From positions 1-64,000 of the forward strand of contig NZ_QTPP01000030.1 of assembly GCF_003853415.1 (NCBI RefSeq): a stretch of 64,000 bases of DNA, given 5' to 3'. Positions 8,141 to 15,648 of the stretch are shown in pieces (positions within the stretch are counted from its first letter, which is position 1; each line of letters starts with the position of its first letter). A program made the translations under genes and the position numbers. Origin of the DNA: Burkholderia sp. Bp9142. GTDB taxonomy: Bacteria > Pseudomonadota > Gammaproteobacteria > Burkholderiales > Burkholderiaceae. The notes below the pieces were generated by a model. It did not search any database and had not been told where the DNA came from. It was given only the letters and a program-made list of their open reading frames with translations.

Positions 8141-9277
8141 ATGAAAATCAATGTCGCGATAACGATGAACGTGCAGCGCGACGCGACGCAGTCGATCTGG
8201 TACAACGGCGCGAATCAGCATTGCGTGTACCTGTACATGCTGCTGAAAAGCTCGCCGCTGGTCGGCGAAGTCTGGCTCGCGCACGACGACGGCATCACCG
8301 ACTACCCGCAGGCGCTGATGATGGACGCGTTCGGCGACGCGCTGCGTCCGCTGTCGGCGATCGCCCACCAGACGGACCTGCTGATCGAGATGAACGCGTT
8401 CATCGACCCGTCGCACGCGGATGCCGTGCGCCGGCGCGGCGGCAAGTGCGTGTCGTACCGCTTCGGCAACGACTACGTGATCGCGGTCGAGACGATCAAC
8501 TTCGAGAAGAACAACTGGCGGCCGAACCCGCACCGCGTGCAGTTCGACGAGATCTGGACCAACCCGCAGCACATGCATACGTGCGCGGCCTACTTCCAGG
8601 CCGTCTATCGCGCGCCGGTGATCGAGCTGCCGCACATCTGGTCGCCGTACTTCATCGAGCGCAGCCTCGACGCCGATCCCGAACTGAAGGCGCGCTTCGG
8701 CTACCGCAACCACGGTCCGGCCAAGCGCATCGCGTTCTTCGAGCCGAACCTGAACGTCGTGAAGAGTTCGATCGTGCCGATGCTCGCCGCGAATGCGTGC
8801 TATGTCGAGCACCCCGAGCTCGTCGAACACGTGTACATGACCAACACGTTCGACAAGAAGGAGAACGTCGCCTTCAAGCATCTCGCGCTCGGCCTCGAGA
8901 TGGTGCGCGACGGCAAGGCGACGGCCGACGTGCGTGCGCCGTTCGTCGCGTGGGCCGCGCATCACACCGACATCGTCGTGTCGCATCACTGGGAAAACGG
9001 CCTGAACTACCTGCTGTACGACGCGCTGTACGGCAACTACCCGCTCGTGCACAACTCGCCGTTCCTGCACGACGTCGGCTATTACTACCCGGACTTCGAG
9101 ATCTTCGATGCGGCGCGCGCGATCGCGACCGCCGCGCAGACGCACGACGCGCGGCTCGACGAATACGCGGCAGCGGCCCGCCGCTGCCTGCAACAGGTCG
9201 ACACGCTCGCCGACCACAACGTCCGCGCGTATTCCGAACAGATCCAGCACCTGTTCGCCGGGCGCGCGCTCGGCTGA
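8141..9277 (+). CDS. DUF2827 family protein, copy 3 (glycosyltransferase-like)
   Basis: 378 residues from ATG at 8141 (GGAG about 10 bases upstream). Family landmarks: IWYNGANQH, LLIEMNAF, YRFGNDYVIAVETI, FEPNLNVVK, IVPMLAANACYVEHP, VVSHHWENGLNYLLYDAL, YPLVHNS and GYYYPDFE. No signal peptide. A 7-bp hairpin (9265-9282) spans its stop codon, without a T-run. It is the last gene of the plus-strand surface operon; the next genes run on the other strand. Biochemical function is inferred only. Confidence 0.85.
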   Translation: MKINVAITMNVQRDATQSIWYNGANQHCVYLYMLLKSSPLVGEVWLAHDDGITDYPQALMMDAFGDALRPLSAIAHQTDLLIEMNAFIDPSHADAVRRRGGKCVSYRFGNDYVIAVETINFEKNNWRPNPHRVQFDEIWTNPQHMHTCAAYFQAVYRAPVIELPHIWSPYFIERSLDADPELKARFGYRNHGPAKRIAFFEPNLNVVKSSIVPMLAANACYVEHPELVEHVYMTNTFDKKENVAFKHLALGLEMVRDGKATADVRAPFVAWAAHHTDIVVSHHWENGLNYLLYDALYGNYPLVHNSPFLHDVGYYYPDFEIFDAARAIATAAQTHDARLDEYAAAARRCLQQVDTLADHNVRAYSEQIQHLFAGRALG

Positions 9278-9373
9278 GCGCGTCCAGGCGCGCCTTCGTC
9301 GCGATCGATCCGGTCCACGGTCCGTTCATCGTCGACGGGGATCCGCGCACCGGGCGCGACGCGCGATCCGGCG

Positions 9374-9793
9374 CTAGGCCGGCACCCGATCGCCGCGCCG
9401 CGCGGCGAACGCGCGGCCATGCCGGCGTCCGATCCGCGCCAGCCCCGCGAAACAGCGCAATGCGGCGCGGCTGACCCGGACGGCCTGCCGCGCGAGGCTG
9501 CCGGATACGCCGCGCGCGATCGCCGAATCGTCGCCGCAGGCGCCTGCAAACACGCCGGCGTAATAGTGCCGTGCCGCGAGTTCGCGGCCATCGGCGTCGA
9601 GCGGCTTCATGCCGTGAATACGGTGCGCGACGGCCTTCAGGCCGTCGAGATACGGCGCGACGTCGATCGGCGCATCGGTCGATTCGGCGCCGAAGTGCCA
9701 CAACATGTCGGCCAGCTCGGCGATCGCGACGAGCTCGCGCGCATCGGCCGCCTGCGTATCCGTTCCGTGCCCGGCCTTCTTCATCGCCGCCAT
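9374..9793 (-). CDS. Hypothetical protein downstream of EAL gene
   Basis: 139 residues from ATG at 9793, with AAAGGGG upstream on the minus strand; a longer frame upstream lacks a better start. Predicted soluble and helical, with a conserved-looking middle (LVAIAELADMLWHFG, APYLDGLKAVAHRIHGM, ARHYYAGVFAGACGDDSAIARG) and a basic Arg/Ala-rich tail. No signal peptide, no known domain recognised. It follows the EAL-domain gene by 62 bases on the same strand and is probably in its operon. Confidence 0.55.
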   Translation of the reverse strand: MAAMKKAGHGTDTQAADARELVAIAELADMLWHFGAESTDAPIDVAPYLDGLKAVAHRIHGMKPLDADGRELAARHYYAGVFAGACGDDSAIARGVSGSLARQAVRVSRAALRCFAGLARIGRRHGRAFAARRGDRVPA

Positions 9794-9855
9794 GCCCACG
9801 CCCCTTTGCGATCCATCGTTGCCCGATGCCGGCGCCCTGCGCCCGCGCCACGGCG

Positions 9856-10659
9856 TCATGCGGCGGCCGGCGACCGCCATCTGAAGCGAATGCCCTGCGC
9901 CCACGCGACGCCGGAATCCAGGATGATCTGCCGGTCGATCTCGTTCTCCACGCCTTCGACGACGACGTGCCGCGCGCTTTCATGCGCAAACGCGATCAGC
10001 CGGCGAAACTGGTAGCGCCCGATCGCGTTGCGCTTGATCAGCGACAGGACCGACCTGTCGAGCTTCACGATATCGGGGGTGCCGACCACCAGGTTGTTCA
10101 GCGCGCTGAAGCCGACGCCGAAGTCGTCGATCGCGACGCGGCATCCGGCCTGACGGAACCGATTCACGAACGACCGGCCCGCGACGGGGTTCAGCGGCCC
10201 CGTCTCGGTAATCTCGACGACCAGCCGCGCCGCGACCGACGGCTCGCGCTCGAGCCGCCTGAAGATGGCCAGCCAAGCGTCGTCCACCACCGCGCTCGTC
10301 GCCGCGACGTTGCAGCCATACACGGCCGTCGGATCGGCGCGCAACGCGTCAATCGTCCGGCCCACCACGAGCCGGTCGAACCAGCGCATCAGCCCGAGTG
10401 ACTCGAGGCGCGGCAGGAATGCAAGCGGCGGCAACGCGTCGCGCGATCCCCAGCGCAGCCGCGCGAGGCATTCGTGATACAGGACGCCTCCCGACAGGTC
10501 GGCGCGGCAGACCGGCTCGCGCGCGAACCCGAGCCGGCTTTCGACGAAACTGCGTACCGACGCAAGGTCGGGGTGATCGTCAGGCGCGCCGAATACGAGA
10601 TCGATTTCGTCCCGATTCGCTACGCTGTTCGCCTCCAGGCGTGGTTCGACCGCATTCAT
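9856..10659 (-). CDS. EAL-domain protein (putative c-di-GMP phosphodiesterase)
   Basis: 267 residues from ATG at 10659 with GGAG upstream; the frame extends further up but without family support. It is essentially one EAL domain with a short N-terminal lead and no GGDEF, PAS or membrane segment. The signature reads ECL instead of EAL. Other catalytic positions look kept: the Asn in GCNVAATS, VVEITETG, AIDDFGVGFSALNNL, IVKLDRSVL, VVEGVEN and the Gln in WAQG. It may therefore cleave c-di-GMP to pGpG, or only bind it. Its place in an adhesin locus suggests a role in switching adhesion, which is inference. Confidence 0.8.
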   Translation of the reverse strand: MNAVEPRLEANSVANRDEIDLVFGAPDDHPDLASVRSFVESRLGFAREPVCRADLSGGVLYHECLARLRWGSRDALPPLAFLPRLESLGLMRWFDRLVVGRTIDALRADPTAVYGCNVAATSAVVDDAWLAIFRRLEREPSVAARLVVEITETGPLNPVAGRSFVNRFRQAGCRVAIDDFGVGFSALNNLVVGTPDIVKLDRSVLSLIKRNAIGRYQFRRLIAFAHESARHVVVEGVENEIDRQIILDSGVAWAQGIRFRWRSPAAA

Positions 10660-11301
10660 CCGGCGCTCCGGCAATTGTCGGACCGCCGATGACGGCCCGC
10701 GCTCTCGATACATGTGGCGCGAGCCGACCACGACACGCACCACCGCCTACCCGGCCCATCCTCTTGTTTCGATCTTTTCCGGGAGCGTACTTTTCATTTC
10801 AGCGCGCCGTCAAATCCAATATTGTCAACGATATTCAAACAGGGAAAATACACCACACATGCACGTTACTGACAGTGCGGCAGGTTACACATAACCATCG
10901 GCAAAACCTCGACCGATATCGCTCATTTTCCCGGCCCAAACAGCTTCAAGCAAAGCAATTTACCGAAGTCTCGTTTCAAAAACCGAATGCCCGCAATTTC
11001 GTATGATCAATACGCGGCGGCAAAGCCGTATCCGGCCACCTCGCCCGGATTCGTCGCGGCGCCTGCAGACCATGCTGCCAACGGGTCACACGGAGCATTC
11101 GGTCTCAACGGAATTCAATTTCGCCGTTTCAAACGATATTGATAATATCCGAATAATAATCAGGCAAAATCAAATGAAAATATCGCCACGAATTATATGA
11201 TGATTATCGATTGAAAGATCTTTAACAATCTTTCAGACTCGTTAACCTCTAAAATGATTTTCGACGGACTTCCCTCGGAGCCGTCAATTTCGTGCCTTCA
11301 A
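10660..11301. other. Low-GC intergenic island upstream of EAL gene
   Basis: 642 bases without a supported gene. From about 10790 to 11280 the sequence drops to roughly 40-45% GC, against two-thirds in the surroundings. It holds runs such as GATATTGATAATATCCG and an 8-bp inverted repeat (11212-11235). The minus-strand EAL gene must be read from a promoter here. Short open frames (for example 65 codons from 11003) lack a ribosome site. AT-rich islands like this in GC-rich genomes often bind H-NS-type silencers or mark imported DNA. Confidence 0.6.
11212..11235. promoter_or_regulatory. Inverted repeat TGAAAGAT-N8-ATCTTTCA
   Basis: Perfect 8-bp arms (11212-11219 and 11228-11235) around an 8-base centre in the low-GC island. 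It could be a protein-binding site or an RNA hairpin. No T-run follows, so it is not a terminator. Confidence 0.4.
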
Positions 11302-11339
11302 AAACCGTCGAATCTCCCCGGTTCGGCGGTTTCTTTTTT
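11302..11339. terminator. Strong Rho-independent terminator, probably bidirectional
   Basis: An 11-bp stem (AAACCGTCGAA with TTCGGCGGTTT, one G-T wobble) closes a 9-base loop and is followed by CTTTTTT on the plus strand. On the minus strand it is followed by TTTTTG, 64 bases past the stop of DUF2827 copy 4, which it should terminate. No plus-strand gene upstream accounts for the better plus-strand version. Confidence 0.75.
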
Positions 11340-11402
11340 AACGGCGTCATTTCATCAGACATTAACCCAGGGCAACCCGGATGCGGCAGGCGTCGCCTGA
11401 CC

Positions 11403-12545
11403 TCATGCGGCCGTCGCGCCGATCAGGTTCGCGAGCAGCGCGTCGTATTCGGCGACGAGCGCGGGGTTTGCCGACGTATAGCGGCCGAGGATCTCGCGCT
11501 GGCGCCGCGTGTAACCTTGCCAGTCGTCGTCGTGCGTGTGCAGCGCGTGCAGCAGCGCCTCCGCGCCCTTCTGCACATCGTTGTCCGGATAGTAGTAGCC
11601 GAGATCGGGCGCGAGGCTCGCGTTGTGCACGAGCGGATAGCCCTGCCAGCACACGTCGAAATAGAAGTAGTTGAGCGGGTTCGACCATTGATGCGACACG
11701 ACGACGTCGGTCAGGTCGGCCAGGAACAGCGGCGTGTCGAAGCGTCCGACGAAGCTCGCCTTGCCCGCGCGCACGATGTCGAGGTAGTTCATCAGCATCA
11801 CGAACTCCGGGCTGTCGTGCACGAGGCGGTCGGCGTTCGTCACGTGCGTGAAGCAGATCGCCTCGGGGTCGCGCCGATAGGCTTCGTCGATGATCAGCAT
11901 CGGGTACACGCAGAACTTCACGACGTTGTGGTTCGGCTCCATCACCGTGAGCCGCTTGCCCGGCTCGCTGCGCGGCCGGTATTCGCCGTGCTCGGGCAGC
12001 GCCGCCGCGCGCGCGCCGAGGAACATCGGATCCCACACGAACGGCACGACGCGCCCCGGACAACGGCGCAGCGACTGCAGGAACGGCAGCGACGACGGCG
12101 CGATCTGCGGAATCGCCCATACCTCGTCGTAGCCGCGGTTGATGAACAGCGAATCCCACAGCCGGCGGCCGAACAGCATCGACTCCATCGCGTTGATGTA
12201 CTCGACGCCGCAGCAATAGCTGACGATCTTCGCGCCGCGCGCCTTCAGGTAGGCCGTCTGCGCGCCGTCAATCTGGCCGCCGAGCTCGATCACCACGTCG
12301 AGCGCATCCTTCATGTCGGCGAACGCACGCGTGTCGTACACGGTGCGGTCCCACGGCAGCGCGTCGGTGAGCGGCACGTCGGTCGTGTTGACCAGCGTCA
12401 CGCGATAGCCATGCGGCGACGCCATCAGCAGCTTCGCGAGAAACAGGGCGTTCTGCTTGATGCCGTTGATCCACAGGCTTTCATCGGGGGTGCGCAGACC
12501 GATCGTGATACCGATGCGCAGGCCGTTCAGGACAGGAGACGTCAT
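11403..12545 (-). CDS. DUF2827 family protein, copy 4 (glycosyltransferase-like)
   Basis: 380 residues from ATG at 12545; the ribosome site is weak. It carries all family landmarks: LWINGIKQN, VVIELGGQ, VMEPNHNVVK, YPMLIIDEAYRRDP, GKASFVGRFD, VVSHQWSNPLNYFYFDV, YPLVHNAS and GYYYPDND. Copies 1-3 keep WEN in the last motif (WENP, WENA, WENG) where this one has WSN. It is cytoplasmic by prediction. It lies on the opposite strand to copies 1-3, separated by the EAL operon and the low-GC island, so it is a separate transcription unit ending at the terminator at 11302-11339. Confidence 0.85.
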   Translation of the reverse strand: MTSPVLNGLRIGITIGLRTPDESLWINGIKQNALFLAKLLMASPHGYRVTLVNTTDVPLTDALPWDRTVYDTRAFADMKDALDVVIELGGQIDGAQTAYLKARGAKIVSYCCGVEYINAMESMLFGRRLWDSLFINRGYDEVWAIPQIAPSSLPFLQSLRRCPGRVVPFVWDPMFLGARAAALPEHGEYRPRSEPGKRLTVMEPNHNVVKFCVYPMLIIDEAYRRDPEAICFTHVTNADRLVHDSPEFVMLMNYLDIVRAGKASFVGRFDTPLFLADLTDVVVSHQWSNPLNYFYFDVCWQGYPLVHNASLAPDLGYYYPDNDVQKGAEALLHALHTHDDDWQGYTRRQREILGRYTSANPALVAEYDALLANLIGATAA

Positions 12546-12806
12546 CGTCGGCGGGATGGGAAATTGAATGGACGCAGTGTAGCGCGCGGCAGGCGGCCAC
12601 GCGAGCGATCCGCCAGTCTAGCGGAGCCCCCGCCGCCAGACTGTCATGCATGGTCATACGCGGTGCGGAAGCGAGCGGAAAGCGCCGGTCGAGGGCCGGC
12701 CGCACCACATGGGGTTCCCCGTGCCGCGCGGCCGGCGGCCAGATGCGACAAGGCCGGCGTCGCGTCGGAAGACGCCACGCCGGCCCGTGCGCGACGCGCG
12801 CCGCGG

Positions 12807-14807
12807 TCAGCCTTCCGCCATCATCAGCAGCTGCGCGCCGTCGGCAACCTGGTCGCCGACGCCGTACAGCACCTCCGCGACGACGCCCGCGCCCGGCGCG
12901 CCGATCGTGTGCTCCATCTTCATCGCCTCCATCACGATCAGCGGCGTGCCGGCCTCGACCTTCTGGCCCGGCTCGACCAGCACCGCGATCACCTTGCCGG
13001 GCATCGGCGCGGTCAGGCGGCCGCCGCCATGCTCGGCATCGCCTGCGTGCGCGAGCACGTTGCGCCATTCGAACGTCTCGGCGACACCCTGCGTGAACAC
13101 GTGGAAACTGTCGCCGTCCGCATACACGCGGCCGCTGCTGCGCACGCCGTCGAGCGTCAGGTCGAAGTCGAGCGGCGTCGCGCCGCGCGTCCACGCGAAC
13201 GGCTGCGCGGCCGCATCGCCGGTGGCGAGGCGCGCGCTGCCGCCGTCGTCCTCGTAGGTGACCGTCACGTCCGCTTCACGCTCGGGCGCATGCCATTCAA
13301 GCGTGCGGCGATAGCCGCCGTTCAGCCGCCAGTCCGGCAGCGCACGCCACGGCGACGCGCCCTCCCGTGCGGCCGCCCCGCGCTCGCGCGCGAGCAGCGC
13401 CGCGCAGGCCAGCGCGAGCGTCGCGCGCGGCGGCTGTTGCGGCGCGAACAGCACCTCGTGGTTGCGCTCGATCAGGCCCGTGTCGAGATCAGCGATCGCG
13501 AACGGCTTGCACGCCACGATCCGCTGCAGGAACGCGGCGTTCGTGTGCAGCCCGACCACTTCGCACGCGCGCAGCGCGCGCGACATCCGGCCGAGCGCTT
13601 CCTCGCGGTCCGCGCCATGCACGATCAGCTTCGCGATCATCGGATCGTAGAACGGCGTGATCGCGTCGCCTTCGCGCACGCCGCTGTCGACGCGCACCGG
13701 CGCGCCGATCGCGAACTCGACGCCTTCCGGCAGCCGCAGGTGCTTCAACGTGCCGGTGGACGGCAGGAAGCCGCGCGCCGGGTTCTCCGCGTAGAGACGC
13801 GCTTCGATCGCGTGACCCTGCACGCGCAGCTCGTCCTGCTTCAGCGGCAGCGGCTCGCCGGATGCGACGCGCAGTTGCCACTCGACGAGATCGAGCCCCG
13901 TGACCATCTCGGTGACCGGATGCTCGACCTGCAGCCGCGTGTTCATTTCCATGAAGTAGAACGCCTGGCCCGTCATGATGAACTCGACGGTGCCCGCGCC
14001 GACGTAGCCGACCGCGCGCGCGGCCGCGACGGCCGCCTCGCCCATCGCGCGACGGATGTCATCGTGCAGGCCCGGCGCCGGCGCCTCCTCGAGCACCTTC
14101 TGGTGACGGCGCTGCACCGAGCAGTCGCGGTCGAACAGGTAGACGGTGTTGCCGTGCGTGTCGCCGAACACCTGCACTTCGACGTGACGCGGGCGCGTCA
14201 GGTATTTCTCGATCAGCACGCGATCGTTGCCGAAGCTGCTTGCGGCCTCGCGCTGGCACGACGCGAGCGCCGCCGGGAAATCCTCAGAGCGCTCGACCAC
14301 GCGCATCCCCTTGCCGCCGCCGCCCGCGCTCGCCTTCAGCAGCACCGGGTAGCCGATTTCGTCGGCTTCGCGATGCAGGTTGGCCACGTCCTGGTCGTCG
14401 CCGTGATAGCCGGGCACAAGCGGCACCGCAGCCGCATGCATCAGCGCCTTCGCGGCCGCCTTCGAGCCCATCGCCGCGATCGCGTCGACCGGCGGCCCGA
14501 TGAACGCGATGCCGGCCGCTTCGCACGCGTGCGCGAAATCCTCGTTCTCCGACAGGAAGCCGTAGCCCGGGTGGATGGCCTGCGCGCCGGTCGCGCGCGC
14601 GGCCTCGATGATGCGCTCGATGCGCAGGTAGCTGTCCGCGGCCGCCGAGCCGCCGATGTGCACGGCTTCGTCGCATGCGGCGACGTGCTTCGCGTTCGCG
14701 TCCGCGTCGGAATAGACGGCGACGCTCGCGATCCCGAGACGTTTGCACGTCGCGGCGACGCGGCAGGCGATTTCGCCGCGATTGGCGATCAGAATCTTGT
14801 CGAACAT
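12807..14807 (-). CDS. liuD: Methylcrotonyl-CoA carboxylase, biotin-containing alpha subunit
   Basis: 666 residues. Catalyses ATP-dependent carboxylation of biotin for conversion of 3-methylcrotonyl-CoA to 3-methylglutaconyl-CoA in leucine catabolism. An N-terminal biotin carboxylase (MFDKILIANRGEIACRV; ATP-grasp loop with KASAGGGGKGMRVV; MNTRLQVEHPVTEM) is followed by a linker domain and a C-terminal biotinyl domain with EAMKMEH, biotin lysine at about 630. The length fits MccA/LiuD. It is the last gene of liuA-B-C-D; the 36-base gap after liuC fits an operon. Related acyl-CoA carboxylases look similar, but the context settles the assignment. Confidence 0.94.
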   Translation of the reverse strand: MFDKILIANRGEIACRVAATCKRLGIASVAVYSDADANAKHVAACDEAVHIGGSAAADSYLRIERIIEAARATGAQAIHPGYGFLSENEDFAHACEAAGIAFIGPPVDAIAAMGSKAAAKALMHAAAVPLVPGYHGDDQDVANLHREADEIGYPVLLKASAGGGGKGMRVVERSEDFPAALASCQREAASSFGNDRVLIEKYLTRPRHVEVQVFGDTHGNTVYLFDRDCSVQRRHQKVLEEAPAPGLHDDIRRAMGEAAVAAARAVGYVGAGTVEFIMTGQAFYFMEMNTRLQVEHPVTEMVTGLDLVEWQLRVASGEPLPLKQDELRVQGHAIEARLYAENPARGFLPSTGTLKHLRLPEGVEFAIGAPVRVDSGVREGDAITPFYDPMIAKLIVHGADREEALGRMSRALRACEVVGLHTNAAFLQRIVACKPFAIADLDTGLIERNHEVLFAPQQPPRATLALACAALLARERGAAAREGASPWRALPDWRLNGGYRRTLEWHAPEREADVTVTYEDDGGSARLATGDAAAQPFAWTRGATPLDFDLTLDGVRSSGRVYADGDSFHVFTQGVAETFEWRNVLAHAGDAEHGGGRLTAPMPGKVIAVLVEPGQKVEAGTPLIVMEAMKMEHTIGAPGAGVVAEVLYGVGDQVADGAQLLMMAEG

Positions 14808-14843
14808 GGCTTCGATGTCGTCCGGAAAGTTATTGGCACGCCG

Positions 14844-15629
14844 TCATTCACGCCACGACGGCGTGCGTTTCTCGAGGAAGGACGCGATCCCTTCGCGCGC
14901 TTCCGCGCCGGCGCGGGTCTTCGCGATCCAGTCGGCGGTCTGCTCGATCAGCGTCGCGTCGAGCGCGCGGCCGGCCACGTCGGCGACGAGCCGTTTGCAC
15001 GCCGTCACCGCGTCGGGGCCGTTCGCGACGAGCGTCGCGGCCAGCTTCGCGACCGTTTCGTCGAGCGCGTCGGCCGGCACCGCGTCGTGAATGAAGCCGA
15101 GCGATGCCGCACGCGTGCTGTCGAACACTTCGGCCGTCGTGAAGTAGCGGCGCGCCGCGCGCTCGCCCATCGCGCGCACGACGTACGGCGCGATCGTCGC
15201 GGGGATCAGCCCGAGCCGCGCTTCCGACAGGCAGAACTTCACGCCATCGGCGGCGATCGCGATGTCGGCCGCCGCGACGAGACCCACCCCGCCCGCATAC
15301 GCGTCGCCATGCACGCGCGCGATCACCGGCTTGCCGCAGCGATGGATCGCCTCGAGCATCCGCGCGAGCTTGCGCGCGTCGGCGCGGTTCTCGTCGTCCG
15401 AGTAACCGGCCATCTTCTTCATCCAGTTCAGATCGGCGCCCGCGCAGAACGCCGCGCCTTCCGCCGCGAGCACGACCGCGCGCACGCCGGCGTGCGCGTC
15501 GAGCCACTCGAACGCGGTGGTCAGCTCGGCGATCGTCGTCTCGTTGAACGCGTTGCGCACGTCGGGCCGTGCGAGCGTGACGGTCGCCACGCGGCCGGCT
15601 TCGCTTACCTTGATCGTTTCGTATCGCAT
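14844..15629 (-). CDS. liuC: Methylglutaconyl-CoA hydratase (enoyl-CoA hydratase family)
   Basis: 261 residues, crotonase fold. Hydrates 3-methylglutaconyl-CoA to HMG-CoA. Seen: N-terminal strand TLARPDVRNAFNETTI, first oxyanion-hole segment AEGAAFCAGADLNWMKKMAG, second segment VHGDAYAGGVGLVAAADIAIA, then FCLSEARLGLIPATIAPYVV with the catalytic Glu region. The ADLNWMKKM segment is typical of LiuC-like hydratases. It starts 19 bases after liuB and ends 36 bases before liuD. The downstream HMG-CoA lyase gene (liuE) is not in this window. Confidence 0.9.
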   Translation of the reverse strand: MRYETIKVSEAGRVATVTLARPDVRNAFNETTIAELTTAFEWLDAHAGVRAVVLAAEGAAFCAGADLNWMKKMAGYSDDENRADARKLARMLEAIHRCGKPVIARVHGDAYAGGVGLVAAADIAIAADGVKFCLSEARLGLIPATIAPYVVRAMGERAARRYFTTAEVFDSTRAASLGFIHDAVPADALDETVAKLAATLVANGPDAVTACKRLVADVAGRALDATLIEQTADWIAKTRAGAEAREGIASFLEKRTPSWRE

Positions 15630-15648
15630 CGGTCAGCCCTCCCGGCCG

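Noticed and set aside
11003..11200. 65-codon plus-strand frame in the AT-rich island
   Set aside because: No ribosome site and no recognisable domain. It could be real but nothing supports it.
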